Assembly (NCBI GenBank): GCA_021801795.1
Contig: JAJYXR010000022.1
Location: 1-64,000 of the forward strand
Reading direction: 5' to 3'
DNA length: 64,000 bases
From: Actinomycetes bacterium
Lineage (GTDB): Bacteria > Actinomycetota > Acidimicrobiia > Acidimicrobiales > JAJYXR01
The position numbers and the translations under genes were made by a program. The notes beneath the pieces are model-generated. The model saw nothing but the letters and a program-made list of their open reading frames with translations, was not told the origin of the DNA and did no database searches. Of the stretch, positions 24,812-33,530 are shown piece after piece. Numbering within the stretch: the stretch's first letter is position 1; every line of letters begins with the position of its first letter.

Positions 24812-25357
24812 GTGCCTGGGGTAGACGAGGTGGTCAAGGAGCTCCCCGAGCGTTGGCGTGAGCTCGGCACCTTCATTCGCGAGCAGCGAAGCTCGGCTCG
24901 GCTCTCGCTCAGGCGGCTGTCTGAGCTCGCGGGCATCTCGAACCCGTACCTGAGCCAGATCGAGCGGGGATTACGCCGGCCCTCTGCCGAGATCCTCCAG
25001 CAGATCGCCAAGGCGCTTCGGATATCTGCAGAGACCCTCTACGTCCAGGCCGGGATCCTCGAGCCGGATTCGGGCAGCCAGGATGCTGCACGGGCCATCC
25101 TCGCAGACGTGCACCTGAGCGAGGAGCAGAAGCAGACGCTGGTTCGCATCTATCTTTCCTTCCGCCACGAGAACGAGGGCAGCGCTTCGGCTGGCGACGT
25201 CATCCAGGCAGCGCCAGAGGCTCAGCCGGGCGGACCGGCAGAGGGGCCCACACGCGCTGATAACGGGGCCGAGGCAGAGCACGCCGCTCCAGAGCACAGT
25301 CTGGCCGGTCGGCCCGGTGGTCGTCGGGCCGGTCATCCCGGCGGTAGCTCCCGCTAG
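24812..25357 (+). CDS. XRE-family helix-turn-helix regulator
   Basis: This DNA-binding protein of about 181 residues has a Cro/CI-type HTH at residues 13-70 (LGTFIREQRSSARLSLRRLSELAGISNPYLSQIERGLRRPS). A middle helical part carries LSEEQKQTLVRIYLSFR, and the C-terminal tail of about 45 residues is disordered and rich in Pro, Gly and Ala. Homologues are common single-copy regulators in Actinomycetota, but the target is unknown. GTG 24812 is chosen because GAGAGGAG lies 5 bp upstream; a GTG at 24797 is the alternative. It lies between rsiG and mshA on the same strand. Confidence 0.85.
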   Translation: MPGVDEVVKELPERWRELGTFIREQRSSARLSLRRLSELAGISNPYLSQIERGLRRPSAEILQQIAKALRISAETLYVQAGILEPDSGSQDAARAILADVHLSEEQKQTLVRIYLSFRHENEGSASAGDVIQAAPEAQPGGPAEGPTRADNGAEAEHAAPEHSLAGRPGGRRAGHPGGSSR

Positions 25358-25368
25358 GCTCTTTCCCG

Positions 25369-26664
25369 GTGCGCAGGCTGGCTGTTCTATCCCTCCACAC
25401 CTCACCGCTCGCCCAGCCCGGTACTGGCGACGGGGGTGGCATGAACGTCTACGTTCGCGAGCTATCGACGGCACTGGCCCGTGCGGGCGCCGAGTGCGAC
25501 GTGTTCACCCGTGCCTACGACGAGCGTCTGCCTACGGTGATGCATGTGGAACCTGGCTTCAGGGTGCACCACGTGAAGGCCGGGCCTGTTGGTCCGGTGG
25601 AGAAGGCGAAGCTGCCGGAGCTGGTCGACGAGTTCACCGCTGGGGTGCTCGCCGTGATGGAAGCTGCCTGTACCGGCGATCCTGACCTCGGCCTAGATAG
25701 GGGAGCCGGCTACGAGGCGGTGCCCTTCGACGCGGTACATGCGAACTACTGGCTGTCGGGTCTGGCGGGGCACCGCATCAAGCACCATCTGGATCTCCCG
25801 CTGATCTCTACCTTCCATACCCTCGATCGGGTGAAGGCCGAGGTGGCTCCCGAGGAAGATGCCTGGTCGGGAGGGCTCCGTCGCGCGGAGGCGGAGGCTG
25901 CGATCATTCAGTGCTCGGACGCCGTTCTAGCCTCCTGCAGCGTCGAGGCAGAGCAGCTGGTGGAGCTTTACGATGCAGAGCCGGAGCGGATATCCATGGT
26001 GCCGCCCGGGGTGGATCATGCATTCTTCGCGCCTGGCCACAAGCCCCAGGCGCGAAGGGCGATTGGCCTGCCTTCAGCGGCCCCCCTCCTGCTTTTCGTC
26101 GGTCGCATCCAGCCGCTGAAGGGTGCCGAGGTGGCCATCAGGTCGCTCGCAGAGCTGACCGAGTTCCCTTCGGCGACCCTGGTGGTGGTCGGAGGGCCAA
26201 GCGGCCCTGAGGGTGAAGAGCACCTCCATGCCCTGGGGCGTCTTGCCCGGAATCTAGGTGTGCCGGGCCGAATACGGTTCGTCCCGCCGCAGCCTCACGA
26301 GCTCCTGTCGAGCTACTACAGGGCTGCCGACGTGTGCCTGGTCCCGAGCCGATCGGAGTCCTTCGGCCTCGTGGCACTCGAAGCGGCCGCCTGTGGCACT
26401 CCCGTGGTCGCATCGGCGATCGGTGGCCTCACCACCCTGGTAGACGACGGCCGAACTGGCTACCTGGTCGACGTCGACCCCGGGAAGGCGCCCCAGGCCT
26501 TCGCTGAGGCAGCCGCCCTGGTTCTTCGAGACTCGCTTGAAGCCGATCGCATGTCCACCGCTTCGGTTATTAGAGCGAGGCGCTACACCTGGGCACACGC
26601 AGCCGAGGTTCTGCTCGCCGAGTACGAGTCCCTGGTCGCGAGCCGCCTGGTCGAGTGCGGCTGA
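25369..26664 (+). CDS. mshA: D-inositol-3-phosphate glycosyltransferase (mycothiol biosynthesis)
   Basis: This 431-residue GT4/GT-B glycosyltransferase transfers GlcNAc from UDP-GlcNAc to inositol 3-phosphate in the first committed step of mycothiol synthesis. The N-terminal loop GGMNVYVRELSTALARAG, the HANYWLSGLAG segment, and HTLDRVKAE match MshA. The C-terminal nucleotide-sugar site reads VPSRSESFGLVALEAAACGTPVVAS with the expected E-x7-E pattern. The GTG start lies 11 bp after the XRE gene. The stop overlaps the proC start as TGATG, so the two are translationally coupled. Other GT4 enzymes share these motifs, but the MNVYVREL region favours MshA. Confidence 0.87.
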   Translation: MRRLAVLSLHTSPLAQPGTGDGGGMNVYVRELSTALARAGAECDVFTRAYDERLPTVMHVEPGFRVHHVKAGPVGPVEKAKLPELVDEFTAGVLAVMEAACTGDPDLGLDRGAGYEAVPFDAVHANYWLSGLAGHRIKHHLDLPLISTFHTLDRVKAEVAPEEDAWSGGLRRAEAEAAIIQCSDAVLASCSVEAEQLVELYDAEPERISMVPPGVDHAFFAPGHKPQARRAIGLPSAAPLLLFVGRIQPLKGAEVAIRSLAELTEFPSATLVVVGGPSGPEGEEHLHALGRLARNLGVPGRIRFVPPQPHELLSSYYRAADVCLVPSRSESFGLVALEAAACGTPVVASAIGGLTTLVDDGRTGYLVDVDPGKAPQAFAEAAALVLRDSLEADRMSTASVIRARRYTWAHAAEVLLAEYESLVASRLVECG

Positions 26665-27509
26665 TGGGACTCCGGCTGGTGGTAGTGGGCGGGGGCCGCA
26701 TGGGGGGTGCGATCATCCGGGGGGTCGTCTCAGGAGGATGGGCGCAGGCCGATCAGATAGTCGTGGTCGAGCCATCGGAGCCCCGGCGTGCCGAGCTGAG
26801 CGCTGAGATGCCTGGGCTGGTGCTCCTGGCGGACGGAGCGCACCTCGATCAGGTAGAGGGATTCCACGCAGCTACTGGTCCCGCTGCCCGGGTAGAGGGG
26901 GTCGGGGCGCTCGTGGCGGTGAAGCCACTTGACGCAGAAGCGGCCTTTCGTGCGCTAGGCAGGCGCGGGCTGAAGCGCGTCGTGTCGATCGTGGCCGGCG
27001 TGCGGATCGAGTCCCTCGAGTCCTGGCTCCCGGCAGGCACCGCAGTCATTCGGGCCATGCCGAACACACCTGCGCTGGTAGGTGCTGGTGCGACCGCCAT
27101 CGCGCACGGAGCGAGCTGCGGGGAGGAGGACGCCGCCTGGGCAAGGGAGCTTCTCGGGACCGTCGGCTACGTCGTGTCAGTGCCCGAGCGGTCTCTTGAT
27201 GCGGTAACCGGACTGTCCGGATCTGGGCCTGCCTACCTCCTCCTCGTCGTCGAGGCGATGATCGAGGCTGGTGTGTCAGCCGGGCTCCCGCGCGAGGTCA
27301 GCCGGGCGCTTACGACCCATACCCTTCTCGGAACCGGCAGGCTGCTAGTGGAGACCGGTGAGGATCCAGAGTACCTGCGGGCCCAGGTCACCTCTCCAGG
27401 TGGCACCACTGCCGCCGGGCTGAGGGCACTGGAAGCCCGGGCTGTGCGGTCTGCCTTCATAGAGGCCGTGAGCGCCGCCACGGAGCGAGCGCGCGAGCTG
27501 GGAGCCTGA
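26664..27509 (+). CDS. proC: Pyrroline-5-carboxylate reductase
   Basis: This protein of about 281 residues makes L-proline from pyrroline-5-carboxylate using NAD(P)H. The Rossmann motif VVVGGGRMGGAIIRG is at the N-terminus, then IRAMPNTPALVGAGATAI, and the C-terminal dimerisation and signature region LSGSGPAYLLLVVEAMIEAGVSAGLPRE...VTSPGGTTAAGL. The ATG at 26664 overlaps the mshA stop; a GTG at 26655 is an alternative. Confidence 0.93.
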   Translation: MGLRLVVVGGGRMGGAIIRGVVSGGWAQADQIVVVEPSEPRRAELSAEMPGLVLLADGAHLDQVEGFHAATGPAARVEGVGALVAVKPLDAEAAFRALGRRGLKRVVSIVAGVRIESLESWLPAGTAVIRAMPNTPALVGAGATAIAHGASCGEEDAAWARELLGTVGYVVSVPERSLDAVTGLSGSGPAYLLLVVEAMIEAGVSAGLPREVSRALTTHTLLGTGRLLVETGEDPEYLRAQVTSPGGTTAAGLRALEARAVRSAFIEAVSAATERARELGA

Positions 27510-27518
27510 TCCACCGCT

Positions 27519-28592
27519 GTGACCTCGAGCTTCTCGGTGGGTGCCGGCGGGTCCCACTCGGACTCGGCCCACGCTGGCGAGGCTGGCTCACCGGCGGCGC
27601 AGTCCGGCGGGTCAGTCTTCCTTCTCAGTGACTACGGCTATTCAGACGAGTTCGCGGGCGTAATGCGAGCAGTCATCCAGCGTGACGCTCCTGGCGCACC
27701 CGTGGTCGACATCACACACGGCATCCCGCCATTCGACGTGCGTGCCGGTGCCCGATGCCTGGAGCGGGCGGTGGATCATCTGGGTCGCGGCGTAGTGGTT
27801 GCCGTGGTGGATCCTGGGGTGGGGAGTGCCCGTCGGGGAATTGCCCTACTCGCATCCTCCTCCGGGCAGCCATCTCCTCACTCTGGTGTGGGACCTGCCT
27901 ATTTCGTCGGACCGGACAACGGGCTCCTCATGCCGGCACTGAAGAGGATGGGTGGAGTGCGAACGGCGGTCGCCCTTGCACCTGGCGTCGCGCGCCCGGG
28001 CGGGTCATCGACGTTCGACGGCCGCGACCTCTTCGCACCGGTGGCGGCGCTGCTGTGGTCGGGGGCCTCCATCGAAGAGCTAGGCGATCCCGTCGATCCC
28101 GCGACACTGGTGGATATCGCGGAACCTTTCCTAGAGGTGTCTGCCGGATCGCTAACCGCCGAGGTGACCTGGATCGACGGGTTCGGGAATGTGCAGCTGG
28201 CCGCGCGTCTGGACGACGCCGAGAGCTGCGGCATTCGCTCCGATCCGGGCAGGCCTCCGGTGAGGGTGTCGGTTATCAGGTTGCCTGGCAGGCAGGACGA
28301 GCCCGGTGACCCCGCCCGCGGCGACGGTGAGGGCGAGGGCCAGGGCGAGGGCGAGGGCGAGGGCGAGGGCGAGGGCGAGGGCGAGGGCGAGGGCGAGGGC
28401 CTACCGGTGGCCGAGCTGCAGGTGCGGCTCGTAGGCTCCTTCGCAGCGATCGCTCCGGCTGATGCTGGGCTGGTGATAGACGCGAACTTGCACCTGGCGA
28501 TCTCATGTCGCGAGCAGAGCGCAGCTGACCTCTACGGGATACGCGTGGGCGATCGGGTGGTCCTGTCTGCTGGCGGGGGTGCACAGGGATGA
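27519..28592 (+). CDS. SAM hydrolase / SAM hydroxide adenosyltransferase (DUF62) with acidic GE insert
   Basis: This 357-residue member of the DUF62 family, related to SAM-dependent halogenases, converts SAM to adenosine and methionine. Family segments are VFLLSDYGYSDEFAGVMRAVI, VDITHGIPPFDVRAGA, VAVVDPGVGSARRG and YFVGPDNGLL, with the C-terminal WIDGFGNVQL. Between the two domains' last strands is a Gly-Glu dipeptide repeat of about 25 residues, encoded by a hexanucleotide array, which the family lacks. The GTG start lies 9 bp after proC. The stop overlaps the following ligase gene as ATGA. Confidence 0.87.
   Translation: MTSSFSVGAGGSHSDSAHAGEAGSPAAQSGGSVFLLSDYGYSDEFAGVMRAVIQRDAPGAPVVDITHGIPPFDVRAGARCLERAVDHLGRGVVVAVVDPGVGSARRGIALLASSSGQPSPHSGVGPAYFVGPDNGLLMPALKRMGGVRTAVALAPGVARPGGSSTFDGRDLFAPVAALLWSGASIEELGDPVDPATLVDIAEPFLEVSAGSLTAEVTWIDGFGNVQLAARLDDAESCGIRSDPGRPPVRVSVIRLPGRQDEPGDPARGDGEGEGQGEGEGEGEGEGEGEGEGEGLPVAELQVRLVGSFAAIAPADAGLVIDANLHLAISCREQSAADLYGIRVGDRVVLSAGGGAQG
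28329..28400. repeat. (GAGGGC)12 hexanucleotide repeat in the DUF62 gene
   Basis: Twelve contiguous hexamers, eleven GAGGGC and one CAGGGC (third position), encode alternating Glu and Gly (one Gln). The array is a typical slippage-prone microsatellite, and its unit length keeps the frame. Confidence 0.95.
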
Positions 28593-30184
28593 ACCTCGCG
28601 TCGCTCTGCGACCAGCATCCCCCGGAGGCCAAGGCTTTCCACGACACCGAGCGGTGGTGGACATGGGGTGAGGTAAGGGCGCGCGCTGGTGCGGCGGCCA
28701 TGCTTCTGTCCCGAGGGGGCATTGGCGTGGGCGACAGGGTGGCTCTGTCGTGGTCCACCTCTCCTGGTTTCGCAGTTGCTTACCTGGGGATCCTCTCGTT
28801 GGGAGCGGTGGTCATACCCGTGGACGTGTCGAGCCCGCCTCCGGAGCGAGAACGGCAGCTCGCCATGATCGACCCAGCGCTGGTGATTGACGAGGCGACT
28901 CTGGAGCGTGCACCGAGCGTCAGATCTGGGCCGCCCGAGGACAGCTCAGGGAGGCTGGAAGTCGACGATAGGGCCAGGAGCGGTTCCACTATCGAGCTGG
29001 ATGCCATAGCGGAGATCCTCTCCGGTGGAGGTAATCGCCGGTTACGCGAAGGCCTACCACCCGCAGAGGACGCTGGCTGGCGGGTGGGTTCCGCTGCCAG
29101 CCGGTCGGCGGGCGATGTGGCCGTGATGCTCTTCACCTCGGGTACCGGGGGGATGCCCAAGCTAGCGATGCTCACCCATGGAAGCCTCCTGGCGAACATC
29201 CGCCAGATGCTCGGCGTGCCTGGTGGGATGATCCATGCTGGTGACGTCGGCCTGCTCTCTGTCCCCATGTCCCATGTATTCGGCCTGAACGTCGCTCTCG
29301 GGCTATCGCTTGCCACAGGGGCTCCGCTCGTCTGCCAGAGGCGTTTCGATGTAGACGAGGCCTTCGACCTGGTCGATCGTCTGGAAGTGACCCTTCTGAC
29401 GGGCCCGCCTGCGATGTACCGGGCACTTGCCGGCGCGTCAGACGCCAGTGGCAGAGAACTGGTCCGTCTGCGGCGGGCTTTGTCCGGCTCGGCACCACTT
29501 CCGGTAGACCTTATAGAGGAGTTCGAGGGGCGGTTCGGTGTGCGCCTGGACCAGGGCTATGGGCTCACGGAGGCCTCTCCCGCCGTGGCCACGACGATAA
29601 CCGACGGGCCTGACGACCAGGCCACTGTCAGGGCACGCCTTCATGGCTCCGTTGGACGTCCCCTCCCGGGCGTGCAGCTACGCGTGACCGAAGAGGGTTG
29701 CGGTGACTTGTCGCAGTCTGTCCTGCCGGGAGATGCCGGCGAGATATGGCTGCGGGGCGCCAACGTTTTCGCTGGCTACTGGCGCGATGAGGCTGCTACC
29801 AGTGAGGTGCTGGCTCCTGGTGGGTGGCTGCGCACGGGCGACGTGGGAGTCTGGGACGACCAAGGAAACCTCTATGTAGTAGACCGCGTCAAGGACCTGG
29901 TCATCGTGTCAGGCTTCAACGTCTATCCCGAGGAGGTCGAGCGGGTAGCGGTGATGCACCCTGGCGTTCTAGAGGCAGTAGCTTTCGGCCGTCCGGATGT
30001 CACGGCCGGCGAGGTGCTGGCGCTGGCCGTCGTCGTGGAAGCCGGATCTGGTGTTACCGAAAGAGCGGTCGTGGACCACTGCAGGGCTCATCTAGCCCGT
30101 TACAAGTGCCCAGTGGCAGTGCAGTTCGTCTCCGAACTGCCCAAGGGCGCCACCGGGAAGGCCCTACGCAGGTTATTTCGCTGA
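28589..30184 (+). CDS. Acyl-CoA ligase / AMP-dependent synthetase
   Basis: This 531-residue ANL-superfamily enzyme activates a carboxylic acid as acyl-AMP and then acyl-CoA. The P-loop-like motif MLFTSGTGGMPKLAMLTHG lies near residue 178. The motifs DQGYGLTEASP and WLRTGDVGVWDDQGNLYVVDRVKDLVIVSGFNVYPEEVE follow. The catalytic lysine is in ELPKGATGKALRRLF at the very C-terminus. It resembles medium- or long-chain fatty acid ligases; the substrate is not determined. The ATG overlaps the stop of the DUF62 gene by 4 bp. Confidence 0.9.
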   Translation: MNLASLCDQHPPEAKAFHDTERWWTWGEVRARAGAAAMLLSRGGIGVGDRVALSWSTSPGFAVAYLGILSLGAVVIPVDVSSPPPERERQLAMIDPALVIDEATLERAPSVRSGPPEDSSGRLEVDDRARSGSTIELDAIAEILSGGGNRRLREGLPPAEDAGWRVGSAASRSAGDVAVMLFTSGTGGMPKLAMLTHGSLLANIRQMLGVPGGMIHAGDVGLLSVPMSHVFGLNVALGLSLATGAPLVCQRRFDVDEAFDLVDRLEVTLLTGPPAMYRALAGASDASGRELVRLRRALSGSAPLPVDLIEEFEGRFGVRLDQGYGLTEASPAVATTITDGPDDQATVRARLHGSVGRPLPGVQLRVTEEGCGDLSQSVLPGDAGEIWLRGANVFAGYWRDEAATSEVLAPGGWLRTGDVGVWDDQGNLYVVDRVKDLVIVSGFNVYPEEVERVAVMHPGVLEAVAFGRPDVTAGEVLALAVVVEAGSGVTERAVVDHCRAHLARYKCPVAVQFVSELPKGATGKALRRLFR

Positions 30185-30283
30185 AGCAGAACGACTCGGG
30201 GCAGATTCGAGGCTCCTTGGCAACGGTTGGCTCCTTCGCGACGGTGCCCCCAGCTCGCCTGGTGCGCGCAATGGTGATCTCGG

Positions 30284-30289
30284 TACGCT
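30284..30289 (+). promoter_or_regulatory. Possible -10 box of a leaderless rex transcript
   Basis: TACGCT lies 7 bp before the rex GTG, and there is no Shine-Dalgarno sequence. No consensus -35 box is visible. Confidence 0.35.
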
Positions 30290-30296
30290 CGCCAGT

Positions 30297-31124
30297 GTGA
30301 CCATGTCGCCACGCAGGATCCCAGAGGCAACCGTGGCGCGCCTGCCTGTCTACCAGCGGATCCTCATGGAGCTTCTACGTGCTGGCAGCGTGACCACCTC
30401 GTCCGACCATCTGGCGGGCCTTGCTCGCGTGAACGCGGCCAAGGTTAGGAGAGACCTCTCTCTTCTCGGGTCCTTCGGTACGAGAGGATCGGGCTACGAC
30501 ACCCGGTATCTGCTGGAACAGATCGAAAGGGCTCTCGGCCTCGATGCCGACCGCCCGGTCGTGATCGTCGGTATAGGTAACCTCGGAAGGGCTCTCGCGA
30601 ACTCACCTGGCTTCAGCTCCCGAGGTTTTAGACTGGCTGGCCTTTTCGACGTAGACCCTGCTGTCGTCGCGACCCAGGTGGCCGGCATCGTCGTTCGCAG
30701 CATCGACGAGCTGGCGAACCTTGCAGAGGCAGATGTGCCGGCTATAGGCGTGGTCGCCACACCGGCAAGCGCTGCCCAGGACGTCACCGATCGCCTCGTA
30801 GAGGCTGGGGTCGCCTGCATCCTGAACTTTGCGCCCCAGGTTCTAGTAGTTCCCCCTGGAGTGATCCTGCGATACGTCGACCTCTCGATCGAGTTGCAGG
30901 TTATGAGCTTCTACCTGTCCCGGCGTGAGGACATGGATGCGCTCCTGGACGGAGCGGCTGCAGTTCAGGGCAACGGAGGAGACCGTGTGCCAGGCGCCCG
31001 TGACGGAGGCGCTGGTGAGGGGGATGGACCTGAGGGGGATGGACCTGAGGGGGATGGCCGTGAGGCCAGCCCACCCATGGCGGTGCCGCGTTCCGTCGGC
31101 CTTACGAGCGCAGAGCCTGCTTGA
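30297..31124 (+). CDS. rex: Redox-sensing transcriptional repressor Rex
   Basis: Rex senses the NADH/NAD+ ratio and represses respiratory genes when NADH is high. This 275-residue protein has an N-terminal winged helix (IPEATVARLPVYQRILMELLRAG...SSDHLAGLARVNAAKVRRDLSLLGSFGTRGSGYD) and a Rossmann domain with VVIVGIGNLGRALA. The C-terminal swapped helix reads SFYLSRRED. The final 45 residues are an extra tail with GDGPE repeats not found in the family. The gene heads rex-hemA-hemC-hemD as in Streptomyces. I see no canonical Rex operator (TTGTGAA-N4-TTCACAA) upstream of rex, hemA or nuoA. Confidence 0.95.
   Translation: MTMSPRRIPEATVARLPVYQRILMELLRAGSVTTSSDHLAGLARVNAAKVRRDLSLLGSFGTRGSGYDTRYLLEQIERALGLDADRPVVIVGIGNLGRALANSPGFSSRGFRLAGLFDVDPAVVATQVAGIVVRSIDELANLAEADVPAIGVVATPASAAQDVTDRLVEAGVACILNFAPQVLVVPPGVILRYVDLSIELQVMSFYLSRREDMDALLDGAAAVQGNGGDRVPGARDGGAGEGDGPEGDGPEGDGREASPPMAVPRSVGLTSAEPA
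31020..31064. repeat. 15 bp tandem repeat, three units, in the rex 3' end
   Basis: Three units of GGGGATGGACCTGAG (the third with two changes) encode GDGPE-GDGPE-GDGRE in the C-terminal tail of Rex. Confidence 0.85.
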
Positions 31125-31259
31125 GAAGGTGGGCGGGGCGCTCTGGCGTTCCTGTGATTTAGCAGGCATCCTGGTAGGGGAGGGCATAATCGCAAAGCCA
31201 CCGACTCTGGTGACTGTCGGCCCTGCATCTAATCACCGACAGAGGGAGTTCCTGGGGCG

Positions 31260-32570
31260 TTGTCAGTTGTCGTAGTGGGACTCGAACAGCAGCAGGCTCC
31301 ACTCGAGCTGATCGAGCGCGTCGCCATTTCTGACGAGGCGCTTGGAAAGACCCTTGCCGAGCTGGGCGAGCGCGCGAATCTAGCCGAGGTAGTGGTCCTC
31401 TCAACCTGCCTGCGTACGGAGATATACGCGGTCGTCGAGCGCTTTCACGAAGGGGTGGAGGAGCTCAGGGGCTATCTCGAAGAGCTGGCTGGCAGCTCGC
31501 CTGGGGATATGGACGAGCTGGTTACGGTCAGGTTCGACGACGACGTCGTCACCCACGTGTTCGAGGTGGCATCAGGTCTTCGCTCCTCTCTGCTCGGCGA
31601 GACCGAGGTGTTGGGGCAGGTAAGGCGTGCGCTGGAGCGAGCCGTGGAGGAGAGGGTCTGTGGTCCGGTACTCGGGACTCTCTTCAAGCGGGCGATACAG
31701 GTGGGGCGTCTCGTGCGGTCTTCGACGGGTATCGCACGCGGTACTACCTCCCTGGCGCATGCAGCAGTCGAGCTCGCAGATGGGCGCCTGGAGGGAAGCT
31801 GGTCAGGCCGGCGGGTACTGGTGGTCGGTGCCGGGACCATGGCTCGCGGGGTAGTCGAGGCCTTGGGTGGCCTTGATGGCGTTCCCGAGCTAGTGGTCGC
31901 GAACAGGACGCGCGCGCGCGCCGAGGCTCTCGCGCGCAGGTTGGACGGACGGGCGGTCGGCCTGGCCGAGCTGGCTGGCGAGCTGGACCAGGCCGATGTG
32001 GCATTCGTGGCCACCGGTGCACCTGCGCCCGTGCTTGGTCCGAGCCTGCTGGCAGCAACGAGCGCCAGTCATCCTCGCGGCGAGGTCGGTGGCCTCTCAC
32101 CTCGACAGGGTGGCGCGTCACAGAAGGTGGTGGTGGATCTGGGTGTGCCGCGCTCCGTGGAGCCGAGCCTTGGAAGAGGTGACGGAGTAGAGCTGCTCGA
32201 CATGGATGCCCTGGTAGCTTTCACCGAAGCAGCGCAGGCAGCGAGGCACCAGGAGCTGGGCCGTGCCCAGGCGATCGTAGGCAGGGAGGTAGAGCGCTAC
32301 CACGCCGATACGCGGGCACGCGGGGCAGCTCCGCTGGTGTCCGCGCTCCGGAGCAGGGTCGACGATGCCAGGCGCATGGAGATCGAACGCCAGCGCCGGA
32401 AGGCATCGTTGGCTGGGCTGGGAGACGAGCATTGGGAGCAGATAGACGCGATCACGAGGACGGTGCTCTCGAAGGTATTGCATGAACCCTCGGTGGTCCT
32501 CAAGGAAACTGCGGGTACTCCCCGGGGGGAGCGCCTTTCCGAGGCGCTGCGCGCGCTCTTCGGTCTCTAG
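31260..32570 (+). CDS. hemA: Glutamyl-tRNA reductase
   Basis: This enzyme reduces glutamyl-tRNA to glutamate-1-semialdehyde, the first step of C5-pathway tetrapyrrole synthesis. The 436-residue protein has the nucleophilic cysteine in VVLSTCLRTEIYA, ETEVLGQVRRAL, the NADPH-binding VLVVGAGTMARGVVEAL and the C-terminal dimerisation helices. The likely start is TTG at 31260, with GAGGGAG upstream; no ATG or GTG gives a full N-terminus. It follows rex after 135 bp, in which CATAAT (31185-31190) could be a -10 box. Confidence 0.95.
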   Translation: MSVVVVGLEQQQAPLELIERVAISDEALGKTLAELGERANLAEVVVLSTCLRTEIYAVVERFHEGVEELRGYLEELAGSSPGDMDELVTVRFDDDVVTHVFEVASGLRSSLLGETEVLGQVRRALERAVEERVCGPVLGTLFKRAIQVGRLVRSSTGIARGTTSLAHAAVELADGRLEGSWSGRRVLVVGAGTMARGVVEALGGLDGVPELVVANRTRARAEALARRLDGRAVGLAELAGELDQADVAFVATGAPAPVLGPSLLAATSASHPRGEVGGLSPRQGGASQKVVVDLGVPRSVEPSLGRGDGVELLDMDALVAFTEAAQAARHQELGRAQAIVGREVERYHADTRARGAAPLVSALRSRVDDARRMEIERQRRKASLAGLGDEHWEQIDAITRTVLSKVLHEPSVVLKETAGTPRGERLSEALRALFGL

Positions 32571-32606
32571 ACGGTATCCCGGTACAGGCAAAGGCGATAC
32601 CTGCAC

Positions 32607-33530
32607 ATGACCAAGGTGTTGAAGATAGCGACGAGAGGCTCGCCGCTGGCTAGGTGGCAGGCCGAGCATGTAGCCCAGCTTCTGTCGGCGCTCCCCGGAG
32701 GACCCCGGTGCGAGATCCAGGTTGTCCGGACCTCAGGTGACGATAGGCCCGACCTCCCGCTCTCGAGCATTGGAGCCCAAGGCGTGTTCGTAAGGGAGGT
32801 GCAGCATGCAGTCCTCGACGGACGCGCCAACATAGCGGTTCATTCGGCGAAGGACCTCCCTTCATCGACCCCAGCCGATCTCACCATCGCGGCGGTGCCA
32901 GGACGTGAGGATCGTAGGGACGCGTTGGTTGGCTGCAGACTCGACTCCCTGCGTCCGGGCGCTGTCGTGGCCACTGGGTCTGCGCGCCGACGTGCTCAGC
33001 TCGCCTGGCTCAGGCCAGACCTCACCTTCGTCGACCTACGTGGCAGCATGGAGACGCGCCTGGACCGGTGCATGTCTGTCGGGGCGGGCCTAGTCGCCAT
33101 GGCAGCTCTGCGCCGGCTCGGCCTCGAAGATCGCGTGGCGGAGGTCCTCGATACGCGAGTCATGCTCCCGCAGGTCGGCCAAGGTGCCCTGGCGGTCGAG
33201 TGCAGGGCAGACGACCCTGTAGTGCTCAGCCTGGTAGCGCAGATCGATGACGACGCCTCCCATACCGCTCTCCTCGCAGAGCGCGCCTTCCTAAAAGGCG
33301 TCGGCGGTGGATGCAGCCTGCCTGTGGCTGGTTCAGCCGAGGTAGGACAAGATGGTCTCGTGAACATCGAGGCGATGCTGGCCAGCCGGGATGGTCACGT
33401 GCTCCTGCGTACTGGTCAGTCGGGAAAGGATCCAGAAGCGCTTGGGGCCTCCATAGCCCGGGAGCTGCTGGACGATCGTGGTGGTCGGTCCCTATGGGAC
33501 TGGCAAGCTGACGGAGATCGCCCGACGTGA
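32607..33530 (+). CDS. hemC: Porphobilinogen deaminase (hydroxymethylbilane synthase)
   Basis: This 307-residue enzyme polymerises four porphobilinogens. It has the N-terminal KIATRGSPLARWQAEHV, the SAKDLPSS motif, and LAWLRPDLTFVDLRG. The cysteine that carries the dipyrromethane cofactor is in KGVGGGCSLPVAG. The stop overlaps the GTG of the next gene. Confidence 0.95.
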   Translation: MTKVLKIATRGSPLARWQAEHVAQLLSALPGGPRCEIQVVRTSGDDRPDLPLSSIGAQGVFVREVQHAVLDGRANIAVHSAKDLPSSTPADLTIAAVPGREDRRDALVGCRLDSLRPGAVVATGSARRRAQLAWLRPDLTFVDLRGSMETRLDRCMSVGAGLVAMAALRRLGLEDRVAEVLDTRVMLPQVGQGALAVECRADDPVVLSLVAQIDDDASHTALLAERAFLKGVGGGCSLPVAGSAEVGQDGLVNIEAMLASRDGHVLLRTGQSGKDPEALGASIARELLDDRGGRSLWDWQADGDRPT

